A stretch of 25,908 bases of DNA from an uncultured Collinsella sp. (GCA_937989875.1 CALKBO010000016.1:1-25908); one strand, 5' to 3'; counted from the first letter of the stretch, positions 8,401 through 15,501 are shown. A program made the numbers and translations. Notes: generated from the letters alone by a model not told the origin.

Positions 8401-9230
8401 ATGACGGTCACATTTGCGGCAACCTGGTCCTTAACGACAGGGGACGCGCTACCAGCCGTATAGGCAAACTCAATCTTCTGCCCTTGGGTGAGCTTGACGC
8501 TGCTCGCGCCAACCGAGGAAGACGCGCCGTCGACGAACAGCTGCCAGTAGGCATAAGTCGCCGGATCGAAGGCAAGCGTACGGCCATCGCTCGGGGATGT
8601 GATGCTTTTGAGGTAGAAACCGTATGCCGTGTTCGGATCGTAATCCGCCTTGAAGCCCGTCTTCTGCTGCAGCTTAACGAAGGCATCCGCAGCCGTCGCG
8701 CCCTCGTCGAGCTTGAGTTGCGTAGGTGCCACCCAGGTCTGAGCCTTGCCGTCGGCATCGGTGCCGATAATCGAGAACGAGACCTCGACTTGCTTCTTGG
8801 CGACATCGCCGGTTTCTGTCGGGTTCTCTGTCTGGACGGCAGCCGCGGCGGCAGATCCTGCTTGGCCAGCGGATACCGTCGAAGACTGCTCGCTCGTGGC
8901 AGGGCTCTCCCCCGTCGCCGAGCCTTCGTCGCCAGTTGCTGCCTCTGTAGTGGCGGCACTAGCTGCAGGCGCGCTCCCGGAATCCGAAACCTCGGCGCCG
9001 CTCTGCTCAGCGGTACCGCCCGCAAGCGCTGCGTCCTCGCCTGGCGTCGTAGCCTGAACCACAGCGTCGGTAATGCCCTCGGCACCCTCGGCCCACAGCT
9101 GAGCCGGCGTGGTGCCAAAGGCCATCGCGAAGGCCAGGAATGCCACCAGGCAGCGCTTTGCCACACCGCGCGCGATTACGCCACGGCGACGAAGCGAGGA
9201 ACGCTGGCACTCGTCCTCAAACATATCCAT
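5442..9230 (-). CDS. Large surface protein: four DUF4430 domains, beta-propeller, InlB-type repeat
   Basis: A 1262-residue exported protein. It has a signal segment with Arg/Lys-rich start (hydrophobic core about 27-40, cleavage near AQLWAEG), an Ala/Ser/Thr-rich stretch (about 50-145), and four DUF4430 domains (about 148-258, 271-374, 384-490, 501-609). Each of these repeats YW-(Q/R/H)-(L/F)-...-NG and ends in a G-D/Q-x-(I/V)-F strand, as in the C-terminal domain of transcobalamin and intrinsic factor. Next come a PQQ-like beta-propeller (about 640-1037), one Listeria-Bacteroides (Flg_new) repeat (1041-1108, ending LTLYAKW), a Gly/Asn linker and a KSD-rich spacer (about 1175-1213). The C-terminus has a membrane helix (1237-1258) and a KRR tail; no LPXTG is seen, only EQETG before the helix. 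The start at 9230 follows AGGAG; an in-frame ATG at 9311 is possible. The upstream cobalamin riboswitch and the domains point to B12 or corrinoid capture at the cell surface (inference). Confidence 0.82.
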   Translation of the reverse strand: MDMFEDECQRSSLRRRGVIARGVAKRCLVAFLAFAMAFGTTPAQLWAEGAEGITDAVVQATTPGEDAALAGGTAEQSGAEVSDSGSAPAASAATTEAATGDEGSATGESPATSEQSSTVSAGQAGSAAAAAVQTENPTETGDVAKKQVEVSFSIIGTDADGKAQTWVAPTQLKLDEGATAADAFVKLQQKTGFKADYDPNTAYGFYLKSITSPSDGRTLAFDPATYAYWQLFVDGASSSVGASSVKLTQGQKIEFAYTAGSASPVVKDQVAANVTVIGRDAQGKTQTWVDNAQYVVTSGSSALDLTKAALEANDIDAVAAGSFILSLKYNGVELGTPQDYSTYWQLFINGKSSDYTADNVTIHVGDTVTWFYGGWGDQLPSDSVHASVQVLGKDKDGKQRVWASTGQTSLKAGSTAKDLLEQTGLKLDASESSWGWFLNGIYSPFDGKSYGWDAATNSYWRFYVNGKFADVGAGAYELQEGDAITFMYGADADALPGQVLGSVDVIGPDVNGNNTRWGSASNVSLPEGSTAQDLIEAVLKAKGVDYNASQNGAYWFLNSITSPFDHKPYGWDGATNKYWHLYINGEPSSLCANQVTLKSGDKVTFAYTTDNSPMPDPDKIVVDPSATTPDWDVEWAGYGNSGNGSTVTDAKTPAQAAGLKWAFDWKAESGQQYANCSEPVIANGFVYIATENELIKIDSSTGKKVASAPLASKVSYTSRPIYTNGLIIVPLNGGAVQAITADKLICKWLTPGLTDLTQSSCTVVSDGEYVYVGTVDISYDENYNATYGNGSLKRIKIATGEVSWQNIDASEGYYWTGAALTDKYAIVPTSAGTLKCIDKTTGDVVSTMKLGTVANADCIADPSNGSTFYQMTHDGKLHVISLSAKGVLSEQKTIDLGLTNNLSAPAVSGDNLIVGGQTATGSALVLYNLKTGKTTMVAAADGKALPAGLNGIAATPLVSVQGGKTYVYFTVNSADSKDYVNYSAGGGVYRYTLGDAEATQIYDAAGHYQYCDSPVIADASGNLYYINDSGTLFKLGAVESWTVAFNSNGGSACDTKFVATADGKLVKPADPTRDGCTFGGWYTDEACTQAYDFSTPVTADLTLYAKWTKNAVNPGGNGGSGSNGGNGGAGNGSGAGAGTGSGSGTKGQQAGGAVAPGQKPVTKTTVSTKTETKDNKSDKKDSDKSDKKDEKKSDKKSDKKDSKSDKKSDSKSDTGAASTITAKKPSGASEQETGTNPLAIVGVAAGVIGLAIVGVFVFTKRR
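5590..5710 (-). repeat. Low-complexity KSD-coding repeats
   Basis: A run of short units encoding KSD, KKSD and DKKD inside the large surface protein gene, seen on the plus strand as repeated GACTTCTTGTC. They form the charged spacer that would hold the binding domains away from the membrane. Such repeats change length easily between strains. Confidence 0.7.
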
Positions 9231-9373
9231 TTGTCTCCTACTGTCTGTACTTGGAGCGTTGCCTTGAAGCTGCCCCACGTCATCGCGCATGTTGCGCTCG
9301 AGTTCCCCCATCGGGGTCCCCCTTCCCTCCAGAGCCCTATGCACACCGGCGGCATACGCCGCAGCCGCATGCA

Positions 9374-9546
9374 AGATGGAAGGCGATCCGACTTAACCTT
9401 AACGACTCGGGCGCGCCGTCCGATCTGCGACGCGAACATTCCGAGCCAAGAGGAATTACGGTTACTGGTACAGCCGGGGACTTGCACCCCGATTCTCCCA
9501 AACGCGCAGGAAAACCGCGCATTCGTGCGTCTCCGCACCACCATCT
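9374..9546 (-). promoter_or_regulatory. Cobalamin riboswitch in the leader of the DUF4430 operon
   Basis: On the minus strand the leader carries the conserved core of the cobalamin aptamer. It reads GGGAGAATCGGGGTGCAAG, then TCCCCGGCTG, then CCAGTAACCGTAA, matching the family pattern GGGAA, GGTG-AA-TCC, GCTG and CCCGCAACTGTA. The B12 box follows as AAGTCGGATCGCC (consensus AGTCAGGAGACC-like). The ends pair: AGATGG at 9546-9541 with CCATCT at 9379-9374, which fits stem P1. Upstream stems GTGCG-GAGA-CGCAC and ATGCGC/GCGCGT are also visible. The expression platform lies between here and the start: runs of G and C at 9300-9325 can fold CCCC-GAT-GGGG over a possible ATG at 9311, suggesting control of translation. 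No T-tract terminator is seen. Confidence 0.85.
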
Positions 9547-9555
9547 AGGCCATCG

Positions 9556-9584
9556 ATTAAAACCGTCAATATGCTATCACGCAA
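9556..9584 (-). promoter_or_regulatory. Probable promoter of the riboswitch-controlled operon
   Basis: On the minus strand TTGCGT (9584-9579) and TTTAAT (9561-9556) are separated by 17 bases. Transcription would begin near 9550, just ahead of the 5' strand of the aptamer's P1 stem, so the whole riboswitch is transcribed. Confidence 0.5.
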
Positions 9585-9610
9585 AAGGGCCTCGCACGCA
9601 GGCGAAGCCC
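9583..9610 (-). terminator. Intrinsic terminator of the kinase gene
   Basis: On the minus strand GGGCTTCGC and GCGAGGCCC form a 9-bp stem with one G-U pair and a 6-base loop, followed by four T. It lies about 50 bases past the ABC1 kinase stop and overlaps the -35 region of the next promoter. Confidence 0.75.
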
Positions 9611-9661
9611 AAGGTAAAAGCTATTGTTTGCGATAGGAGAATGTGGTGACGGTCACAGCCT

Positions 9662-11425
9662 CTAGTGCTTGCCGCCGTGGCTGTTGAGCCAGATATTGCG
9701 ACCCAGCATAAGCGCCAGCACCAGCGCGCTCACGTAGCCCATAAAGCCAATGACTGGGATACCAAACACAACCGGCTCGATGCGTGCATAGTACACCACC
9801 GACGAACCGATAAACAGACCGGCGATCACAATCGCCATCGACATGCGGTCGATGATTCCGCCCAGCTGTCGCAGCGCCTTATCGCTGCTCATGATCTGCG
9901 TGTTCACCTTAAGCTGGCCGCGCGTGAGCATACGCGAAGCCAAGCCCAGATACTCGGCCGCCTCGAGCGAGCCTTTTGCCGCGCGATAGCTGCTCGCGGC
10001 AAAGTCGCGGCTCATCTCGCGCATGCGGGCATAGATGCTCTTCTCGTTTTTGATATGAGCCTGAATGATCTGGATCATGTTGACGTTGGGCATGTACTCG
10101 GTCAGCAGACCCTCGAGCGTCACCATGCCGCGCGCGAACATTGTCACCACGCTCGGCAGCTCAACGTCGTTTTTGCGCGCCAAGTTTAGCAGCGAGGTCA
10201 AAAACTCGCCGATATCCAGATCCTTCAGGTCAAGGCCCGCAAAGTCAGCCACGATAAAGTCAAGATCGGACAAAAAGGCCGAATGATCGAGCTCAGCCGA
10301 GTCGCCACGCGTCACGGCGAAGCGCATGAGCGAATCCTTGAGCTTTGGCACGTCGCCCTCGGCCACGGCAAAGATCATATCCTTGACGATACCGCGGTCG
10401 TGGCTCGACATGCGTCCGACCATGCCCAAGTCGATAAAGTAAACGATGCCGTCCTTGAGGATGATGTTTCCCGCATGCGGGTCGGCATGGAAAAAGCCGT
10501 CATCGAGCACCTGCGTCGAGTAGTCCTCGACGATTGCGGCACCGATCTTTTCCAAGTCATAGCCCTCGGCCACCAAGCGTTCAGGATCGGCGATCGAAAT
10601 GCCGTCGACGTAGTCCATAACCACCACGTGCTCGGTGCACAGGTCCAGATAGGATTTAGGGCACGTCACGCCATGAACGCTCTTATGGAACTCGTAGAAG
10701 TCGTTGAGGTTTTTGGCCTCGGCCAAAAAGTTGGTCTCCTCGCGAAACGAGGTCCACAACTCCTCGACTACGCCGTGCAGGTCAACGAATTGATCGGTGT
10801 TGACGAACTTGGAAACAATGCGCACCACCGAGCGGATGATATCGATGTCCTGTGCCATAACCTGCTGCGCACCGGGGCGCTGCACCTTAACGGCCACGTC
10901 CTCGCCGGTCACCAGGCGCGCGCGGTGCACCTGCGCGAGCGATGCGCTACCAAGCGGATTGGGGTCGATCGCGTCGAACATCTCCCCCAGGCGCAGGCCG
11001 TATTCCTCTTCCAAGCAGCGAAGCACTACCTTGTACGGCACCGGCTCCACGTCGGAACGCAGACGGCGCAGCTCATCGCAAAAGCGCTGCGGCAGAATCT
11101 CGGACCGGTTGGCCAGAATCTGCCCCATCTTGACGAACATGGGGCCGAGCTCCTCGAGCAGGCGGCGCAAGCGAACCGGCGTGAGGTTATCCCACACACG
11201 GTACTTTTTGACCAAGCGAACAATCTGCCCGATGCGTTCGCGACGACCCGCCGGCGTGAGCTGGTATTCCTCGTCCGGCGCCATCGCGTCGGGCTCTTCG
11301 GGCACCATATCGACAGCGCGCGGCTTTTTGCGAGCGCCCGAGACGGCGGCATCGACCTCATCGACAACCGCCGCCTCGTCACCCAAAGGATCTAGATTGT
11401 TGTAATCGGTGGTGGAATCTGCCAT
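9662..11425 (-). CDS. ABC1/UbiB (AarF) family atypical kinase
   Basis: A 587-residue member of the ABC1/UbiB atypical protein kinase-like family, membrane-associated enzymes with ATPase or kinase activity linked to isoprenoid-lipid (quinone) metabolism in other organisms. The hallmark motifs are present: KxGQ as Lys99-Met-Gly-Gln102, the Ala-rich loop GSASLAQVHRA (159-169) in place of the usual glycine loop, the ATP-site lysine in VAVKVQRP (Lys180), the catalytic HADPHAGN (313-320) and the metal-binding DLG (332-334). Two hydrophobic helices close the protein (about 533-580), placing it at the membrane. An acidic, flexible 60-residue N-terminus precedes the domain. The start lies 8 bases after the stop of the phasin-like gene with a weak ribosome binding site, so it is probably translated by coupling. 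The substrate is unknown. Confidence 0.9.
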   Translation of the reverse strand: MADSTTDYNNLDPLGDEAAVVDEVDAAVSGARKKPRAVDMVPEEPDAMAPDEEYQLTPAGRRERIGQIVRLVKKYRVWDNLTPVRLRRLLEELGPMFVKMGQILANRSEILPQRFCDELRRLRSDVEPVPYKVVLRCLEEEYGLRLGEMFDAIDPNPLGSASLAQVHRARLVTGEDVAVKVQRPGAQQVMAQDIDIIRSVVRIVSKFVNTDQFVDLHGVVEELWTSFREETNFLAEAKNLNDFYEFHKSVHGVTCPKSYLDLCTEHVVVMDYVDGISIADPERLVAEGYDLEKIGAAIVEDYSTQVLDDGFFHADPHAGNIILKDGIVYFIDLGMVGRMSSHDRGIVKDMIFAVAEGDVPKLKDSLMRFAVTRGDSAELDHSAFLSDLDFIVADFAGLDLKDLDIGEFLTSLLNLARKNDVELPSVVTMFARGMVTLEGLLTEYMPNVNMIQIIQAHIKNEKSIYARMREMSRDFAASSYRAAKGSLEAAEYLGLASRMLTRGQLKVNTQIMSSDKALRQLGGIIDRMSMAIVIAGLFIGSSVVYYARIEPVVFGIPVIGFMGYVSALVLALMLGRNIWLNSHGGKH

Positions 11426-11433
11426 CTGCGCTG

Positions 11434-11850
11434 CTACTCGGCCTCTTCGGTATCCTTCGCATCGTCGGGCTCAACGGACTCGACGGGCACCGAGGTCACG
11501 TTGTCCTCGACCGAATCGACGATGTCGCGCACATGGGCCAGGAAGGCCGTGCGCTCGGGGGCGGTCATGACGCGGACCCGGGCAAGGATGAGCTCGTCAA
11601 GCACGCGCTGGGCCGCGGTCTCGCCCTGCATGCCCAAGCGCTCGGTCAGATCGGAGATGGTACCGCCGGCCTGCTCGAACATGTCGGACACACTGCGGGC
11701 GATATCGGGGGTGGCGGTGTCCTTGCGGACCTGCTCGCCCTTGGTGTTAAGGTCGTCGAGGACCTTCTTGCCGCCTTCGACAGCAACGGCGGCAGCGCCA
11801 AAGCCCACGTTAATGGCGCCGTTAACAAGCTGATCGAGTTTCATAACCAT
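11434..11850 (-). CDS. Phasin-like small protein
   Basis: A 138-residue soluble protein, mostly helical, with an N-terminal stretch of small and hydrophobic residues (INVGFGAAAVAVEGGKKVLDDL) followed by charged amphipathic helices and an acidic tail. It resembles the phasin-like proteins often found beside ABC1/UbiB kinases in Gram-positive bacteria. A role in granule binding is known only for true phasins and should not be assumed. The ATG at 11850 is preferred since GGAG lies six bases upstream; an upstream TTG and a downstream ATG at 11844 are less well placed. It forms a two-gene operon with the kinase downstream. A possible promoter (TTGTCG, 18 bases, TACAAG) lies in the 100-base gap upstream. 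Confidence 0.72.
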   Translation of the reverse strand: MVMKLDQLVNGAINVGFGAAAVAVEGGKKVLDDLNTKGEQVRKDTATPDIARSVSDMFEQAGGTISDLTERLGMQGETAAQRVLDELILARVRVMTAPERTAFLAHVRDIVDSVEDNVTSVPVESVEPDDAKDTEEAE

Positions 11851-11949
11851 GGTTATCTCCAATCACAAACAACTGCATTGGCGTTCTTGTACCCAAGATT
11901 GAGCGAAAGCGACAAAGCGTTTTAGCGCTATTCGATCGACGGGAAATCC

Positions 11950-13473
11950 CTACCTCACGTTGTCATTCATCGCGAAAGAGTTCTTCATGGCGCAGCTCGT
12001 GGTGTAAAGCACCTCGCCCAGCAGGGCATCGGTCTCCACGCGAACACGCTCGGCAAAGGCCTCGTTGGCACGTGCAAGCTCGGCAGGCACCTCGACCTCG
12101 GGCAGAGCGGCTACGGCAGCGTCGACGTCATGGATCTGCTTGTGGCCCATGCCACCGATCTTCTCCTGATAATCCTCGACCGCGCGGCCGCACTCATGGA
12201 AGCGGACGTCAGCCAGCGCGCCGATCAGGCGGTTGGCTCAGTAGAAGTTTTCGGACGTCACGCGAGCCTGCGTGTCGGCATAGTACTCGGGCATAGTCTC
12301 GACGTTGGCGTACAGCGGAACCAGCGCGTTAAACGAGTTGGAACCAAAGGCCATCCACTGCACGGCGCGGTAGGCCGGCTGCGCATAGGGGCGCAGCTGC
12401 AACACGGCAAGCTGGCTGTTGCGGTTGATGCCGATGGGGCGATAGGCACCACGCGTAGCGGGCGTGCCCTTGCTGCCGTAGCAGTCGTACTCCGTGCCCT
12501 GGTAGTGGCTCGAGAGCACGTACTTGATGTCCTCGATGGTCACCTTGCGCTCGGGCACGCGGCTCCAGGGGATATCGTTGCTCTCGGGCGTGTAGTCGGC
12601 GTCGGGGCCATCCCACACGTCGCTGGGGTTGAGGCAGCGCTGCATGTACCAGGCGCGCGGCGTGTTGTAGACATGGTCGCTGTCGCTGTGCGAGCCAAAG
12701 GCCTCGCGCGGGTTAAAGACGGCAGCCGGGCCGTCGCTCTCGACGCCCAGCGTCAGGTCCAGATGCCACTCGGCCATCCAGACGCGCAGGTCGGCGGAGC
12801 ACATATGGTCGGCCTGGGCGCCCTCGGCGTCATCCAGGTCAAAGCTGTCGATGCCCAGCTGGTTGGGCATGGTCACATAGGCGTCGTCAGGCACGCGCTT
12901 GGCGATCCAGTGGTGACCGCCGATGGTCTCGAGCCACCAGATCTCGTCCACGTCGCTAAAGGCGATGCCGTTGTTCTCGTAAGTGCCGTAGCGCTCGAGC
13001 AGGTCGCCCAAGATACGCACGCCGTCGCGGGCGGACTTGGCATACGGCAGCACCAGGGTCACCATGTCCTCCTCGCCCAGGCCACCGGGCTGCGCCGGCA
13101 CATAGCCGTCCTCACCCTCGTTGCCCTTGGCGGGCACGTAGTCCACGAGCGGATCGGCGCCGCGGACGCGCTCGTTGGTGGTAAGCGTCTCGGTTGCGGA
13201 CATGCCAACATTGAGCTCGTTGAAACCGGCCTCGGCCCAGATACCGTGGCCCGGGACAACATCGGGGACGCTCGTATAGCGCATGGGGTTATCGGGCAGC
13301 TCAACGGTCAGGTGGCTCAGGACGCTCGTGTAGACACGCGGCTGCTCGTCGGGATGCACTACGCGCATGCGCTTGGGCTCAAATACCCCGTTGGACGAGT
13401 CCTCGTTACGCGCGACCAGGGTCGACCCGTCGTAGCTTGCGTTTTTACCGACCAGAATCGTTGTGCACGGCAT
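11950..13473 (-). pseudogene. C69 family dipeptidase interrupted by an in-frame TGA
   Basis: Without the stop this would be a 507-residue peptidase C69 (PepD-type) dipeptidase, an N-terminal nucleophile hydrolase. The start MPCTTILVGKNASYDGSTL carries the nucleophile Cys3, followed by ARNEDS as in the family. The ATG at 13473 has AGGAGG six bases upstream; the ATG at 13479 touches that site. TGA at 12240-12238 interrupts the frame after SENFY. Translation then continues in the same frame through ANRLIGALADVRFHECG to the natural stop at 11950, and the continuation looks fully conserved. The family context FY-W-ANRL suggests the TGA replaces a Trp codon (TGG to TGA). The truncated product would still have 411 residues, including the catalytic Cys, but would lack about 96 C-terminal residues. 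It may be a recent nonsense mutation or a sequence error. Confidence 0.8.
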
Positions 13474-13558
13474 GCGCATCCTCCTTGAGCGAAAAAATCA
13501 AACGGCAACAGTGTATCGCTTCGGCGCAGAAAGGGCGAAACCACGGCCTCGGCAGCCG

Positions 13559-13792
13559 CCGTGGTCAAAAAATGCCAAATATGAGTACTGTCACAAATTT
13601 AGTGGCAGCAAATTGCACTGTTCCGGGCGCCGGGAATCCTCACCTGTCCAAAAACTGAGTCTAGTAATTCCCCATACGTCCAATAAAATTGGCTCTTTAA
13701 CGATATTACTTATCGCTAAAGAGCCAAAATGATCTCAAACATATGTGACTAACTTGGCAACAGTACTCATATTTGGCATTTTTTGACCACGG
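13559..13792. repeat. 234-bp palindromic element with 33-bp perfect inverted ends (MITE-like)
   Basis: The ends 13559-13591 and 13760-13792 are perfect 33-base inverted copies (GTGGTCAAAAAATGCC within them). Similarity continues inward for about 19 more bases at 13 matches. The middle holds a second long hairpin, 13689-13705 with 13711-13727 (16 of 17 paired). No coding frame of note lies inside, and it is more AT-rich than its surroundings. It fills the gap between folD and the dipeptidase. It resembles a non-autonomous mobile element or a dispersed intergenic repeat; no clear target duplication is seen at its edges. Confidence 0.7.
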
Positions 13793-13828
13793 GGTATCTA
13801 ACCAACCCCCTAAACAGCCTCCAAACGC

Positions 13829-14683
13829 CTATTTTACCGCGCGCTCAGCCGCCTCGATCACGTGCTTGGCGAGAATTGCTGTCGTCACGGCGCCCACGCC
13901 ACCCGGCACGGGGGTGATTGCGCCAACAACCGGCTCCGCGGCATCAAAATCGACGTCGCCGACCAGCTTGCCAGCGGCTTCGTCCCAATTAATGCCAACA
14001 TCGATAATCGTCTGGTCCTCGCGGACCGCATCTGCGCCAATCGTGCGCGCGCGTCCAACGGCGGCAACCACAATGTCGGCAGCACAGCACTCGGCGGCAA
14101 GATCGCGCGTATGCGTATGGCACGTCGTCACGGTTGCGTTGCGCGCCGTAAGCATGGCGGCAACGGGGCGGCCAATTACCAGTGAGCGTCCGACCACGGC
14201 AACTTTGGCGCCGTCCAGCTCAACGCCGTAATGATCCAGCAAAGCAAGCACGGCTTCAGCTGTGCAGGGGGCAAAACCCTCGCCGCGCCCCGAAAGCGTG
14301 GTGAGCAGCGAAGCCGGCGTCATGGAGTCAACGTCCTTGGCGGGATCGAGCGCTGCGGCGACGGCGTTCTCGTCAAGGCCGGCGGGCAGCGGGCGAAACA
14401 TCAGACAGCCATGAACAGCCGAGTCGGCATTGATGTCCTCGATGGCCGTCAACAGCTCGTCTTGCGAAACACCGGCAGGAAGCAACACGCGACGCGCCTC
14501 GATGCCAACCTTTTCGCAGCGTTTAAGGGCGCCGCGCTCGTAGGATAGGTCGTCCTCGCGTTCACCCACACGCACGATAGCAAGCGTCGGAACAACACCG
14601 CGTTCGCGCAGCGCAGCGCAGCGGGCAGCGAGCTCCTCAGTCAAAGCGCGGGCGACGGGAGCACCCTTCAGTAGCTCAGCCAT
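13829..14683 (-). CDS. folD: Methylenetetrahydrofolate dehydrogenase (FolD) lacking cyclohydrolase residues
   Basis: A 284-residue FolD-family protein. The family oxidises 5,10-methylene-THF to 5,10-methenyl-THF with NADP and usually also hydrolyses the product to 10-formyl-THF. The fold is intact: the N-terminal folate domain with Tyr48 conserved, KDVD (116-119), the nucleotide-binding motif VVGRSLVIGRP, DVGIN and the C-terminal ITPVPGGVG. However, by alignment with Escherichia coli FolD the essential Lys54 (Tyr plus 4) is Ala52 here, and Gln98 is Phe96. Lys54 here aligns with E. coli Lys56. Both changes should abolish cyclohydrolase activity and leave a dehydrogenase. The start at 14683 follows AGAGGGG; longer starts run into the upstream gene. 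It begins three bases after the fchA stop, and FchA could supply the missing step. Confidence 0.9.
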   Translation of the reverse strand: MAELLKGAPVARALTEELAARCAALRERGVVPTLAIVRVGEREDDLSYERGALKRCEKVGIEARRVLLPAGVSQDELLTAIEDINADSAVHGCLMFRPLPAGLDENAVAAALDPAKDVDSMTPASLLTTLSGRGEGFAPCTAEAVLALLDHYGVELDGAKVAVVGRSLVIGRPVAAMLTARNATVTTCHTHTRDLAAECCAADIVVAAVGRARTIGADAVREDQTIIDVGINWDEAAGKLVGDVDFDAAEPVVGAITPVPGGVGAVTTAILAKHVIEAAERAVK

Positions 14684-14685
14684 GG

Positions 14686-15318
14686 CTATCCCCTCTTTCT
14701 TGCAGCGTCGGAGGCGCGGCGCGCCAGCGCATCGGCGCGCGGCAACCATGTGTCGAGCAACTCATCACACGCCGTCTCGAGCTCCTCGGCGCGTGCACGA
14801 TCCTTCATAGACGTGGTGTTCGCAAAGAGCGTCAAGCTCGCGCCCTGCATGGCGGCGCGGCAGAATACGGCGCCGCACGCCACATCGGACAGCAGCTGAC
14901 GCGAACCCTTGTCGGCCATGTCCTCGAGCAGCGCCAGTGCGCGCCCGCAGGCATCCATAATGCGATACGGCGGCATAGCGGCCACATGCAGCGCATCCTG
15001 AATCGCAGCCGGTCGGGCCGGGTCCTCACGCGGAATACCGTACGCAGCGGACACCTGGCCGTACGCACGAACGTCCTCGGCGACCAGACCCACAAGCTCC
15101 TGCGCCAACTCGTCTGCCTGGGCAAACGCACGCGTCAGGTCATCCGCACGATCAGCAAGCGCGGGATTGGTCGCACCGTAGCGGGCAACCATTCCGCACA
15201 GCGAGGCGCCCAGCGCGCCCACAAAAGCGCTCGCGCTGCCACCACCGGGAACTGGCTCGCGCGCGGCCAGCGCCTCGGCAAAACCGCGACAGGTTTTATC
15301 CATCATCTCTTGGCTCAT
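14686..15318 (-). CDS. fchA: Methenyltetrahydrofolate cyclohydrolase / cyclodeaminase family protein
   Basis: A 210-residue protein of the formiminotransferase-cyclodeaminase family (PF04961), of the stand-alone type named FchA. Members hydrolyse 5,10-methenyl-THF to 10-formyl-THF or release ammonia from formimino-THF. The signature PVPGGGSASAFVGALGASLC lies at about residues 22-41, and the rest is the family's bundle of helices with DVACGAVFCRAAMQGASL near the C-terminus. The start at 15318 is preceded by GAAGGTG about nine bases upstream; an alternative at 15378 would place the leader hairpin inside the coding region. It is immediately followed by folD (two bases between stop and start), so they form a coupled operon. 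Since the FolD here lacks cyclohydrolase residues, cyclohydrolase is the likelier activity. No histidine-degradation genes are near. Confidence 0.85.
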   Translation of the reverse strand: MSQEMMDKTCRGFAEALAAREPVPGGGSASAFVGALGASLCGMVARYGATNPALADRADDLTRAFAQADELAQELVGLVAEDVRAYGQVSAAYGIPREDPARPAAIQDALHVAAMPPYRIMDACGRALALLEDMADKGSRQLLSDVACGAVFCRAAMQGASLTLFANTTSMKDRARAEELETACDELLDTWLPRADALARRASDAARKRG

Positions 15319-15347
15319 ACGCACACGCACCTTCAAGTCATATATAT

Positions 15348-15375
15348 CGGTCGGGCGGCCGACGCCGGCCGACCG
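15348..15375 (-). other. GC-rich hairpin in the fchA leader
   Basis: On the minus strand CGGTCGG pairs with CCGACCG and the inner CGGC/GCCG continues the stem after one mismatch. It sits about 30 bases before the fchA start and is followed by TATATATGAC. It could control translation. It does not show the conserved bases of the ZTP (pfl) riboswitch. Confidence 0.4.
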
Positions 15376-15397
15376 CATCGATCACGTAATGGTGCTA

Positions 15398-15426
15398 AGT
15401 CTAGCCCATAAGTACGCGAGCGTCAG
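15398..15426 (-). promoter_or_regulatory. Probable promoter of fchA-folD
   Basis: On the minus strand CTGACG (15426-15421) and TAGACT (15403-15398) are 17 bases apart, placing the transcript start near 15390, about 70 bases upstream of fchA. Confidence 0.5.
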
Positions 15427-15482
15427 CGCACCTGGCCATCGCGGATTTCTATGGCACACGATAGGCCATCGCCAACGCAAAC

Positions 15483-15501
15483 ATGGGACACATGGCCCAC
15501 C
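15483..15501. promoter_or_regulatory. 19-bp repeated site upstream of lipoprotein 1
   Basis: ATGGGACACATGGCCCACC is identical to 16475-16493 upstream of the paralogous lipoprotein. TGGG and CCCA at its ends give it partial dyad symmetry, as in an operator. It lies 223 bases before the start of lipoprotein 1, against 72 in the second copy. Confidence 0.4.

Noticed and set aside
5253..9548. Two very long plus-strand open frames (5253-7469 and 7491-9548)
   Set aside because: They are antisense to the DUF4430 surface protein genes, have Arg/Leu-rich compositions typical of shadow frames in GC-rich DNA, run over the riboswitch, and show no domain or ribosome binding site.
9542..9569. Alternative promoter TTGACG (9569-9564) with TAGATG (9547-9542) for the riboswitch operon
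   Set aside because: Transcription would begin inside the aptamer and lose the 5' strand of stem P1; the TTGCGT/TTTAAT pair fits better.
12238..12240. TGA read as Trp or selenocysteine as a rule of the organism
   Set aside because: The other genes use TGG for Trp and none needs TGA read-through; no selenocysteine insertion hairpin was recognised after the codon.
15319..15400. ZTP (pfl) riboswitch upstream of fchA-folD
   Set aside because: The leader is only about 70 bases and the hairpin lacks the conserved ZTP motif bases.
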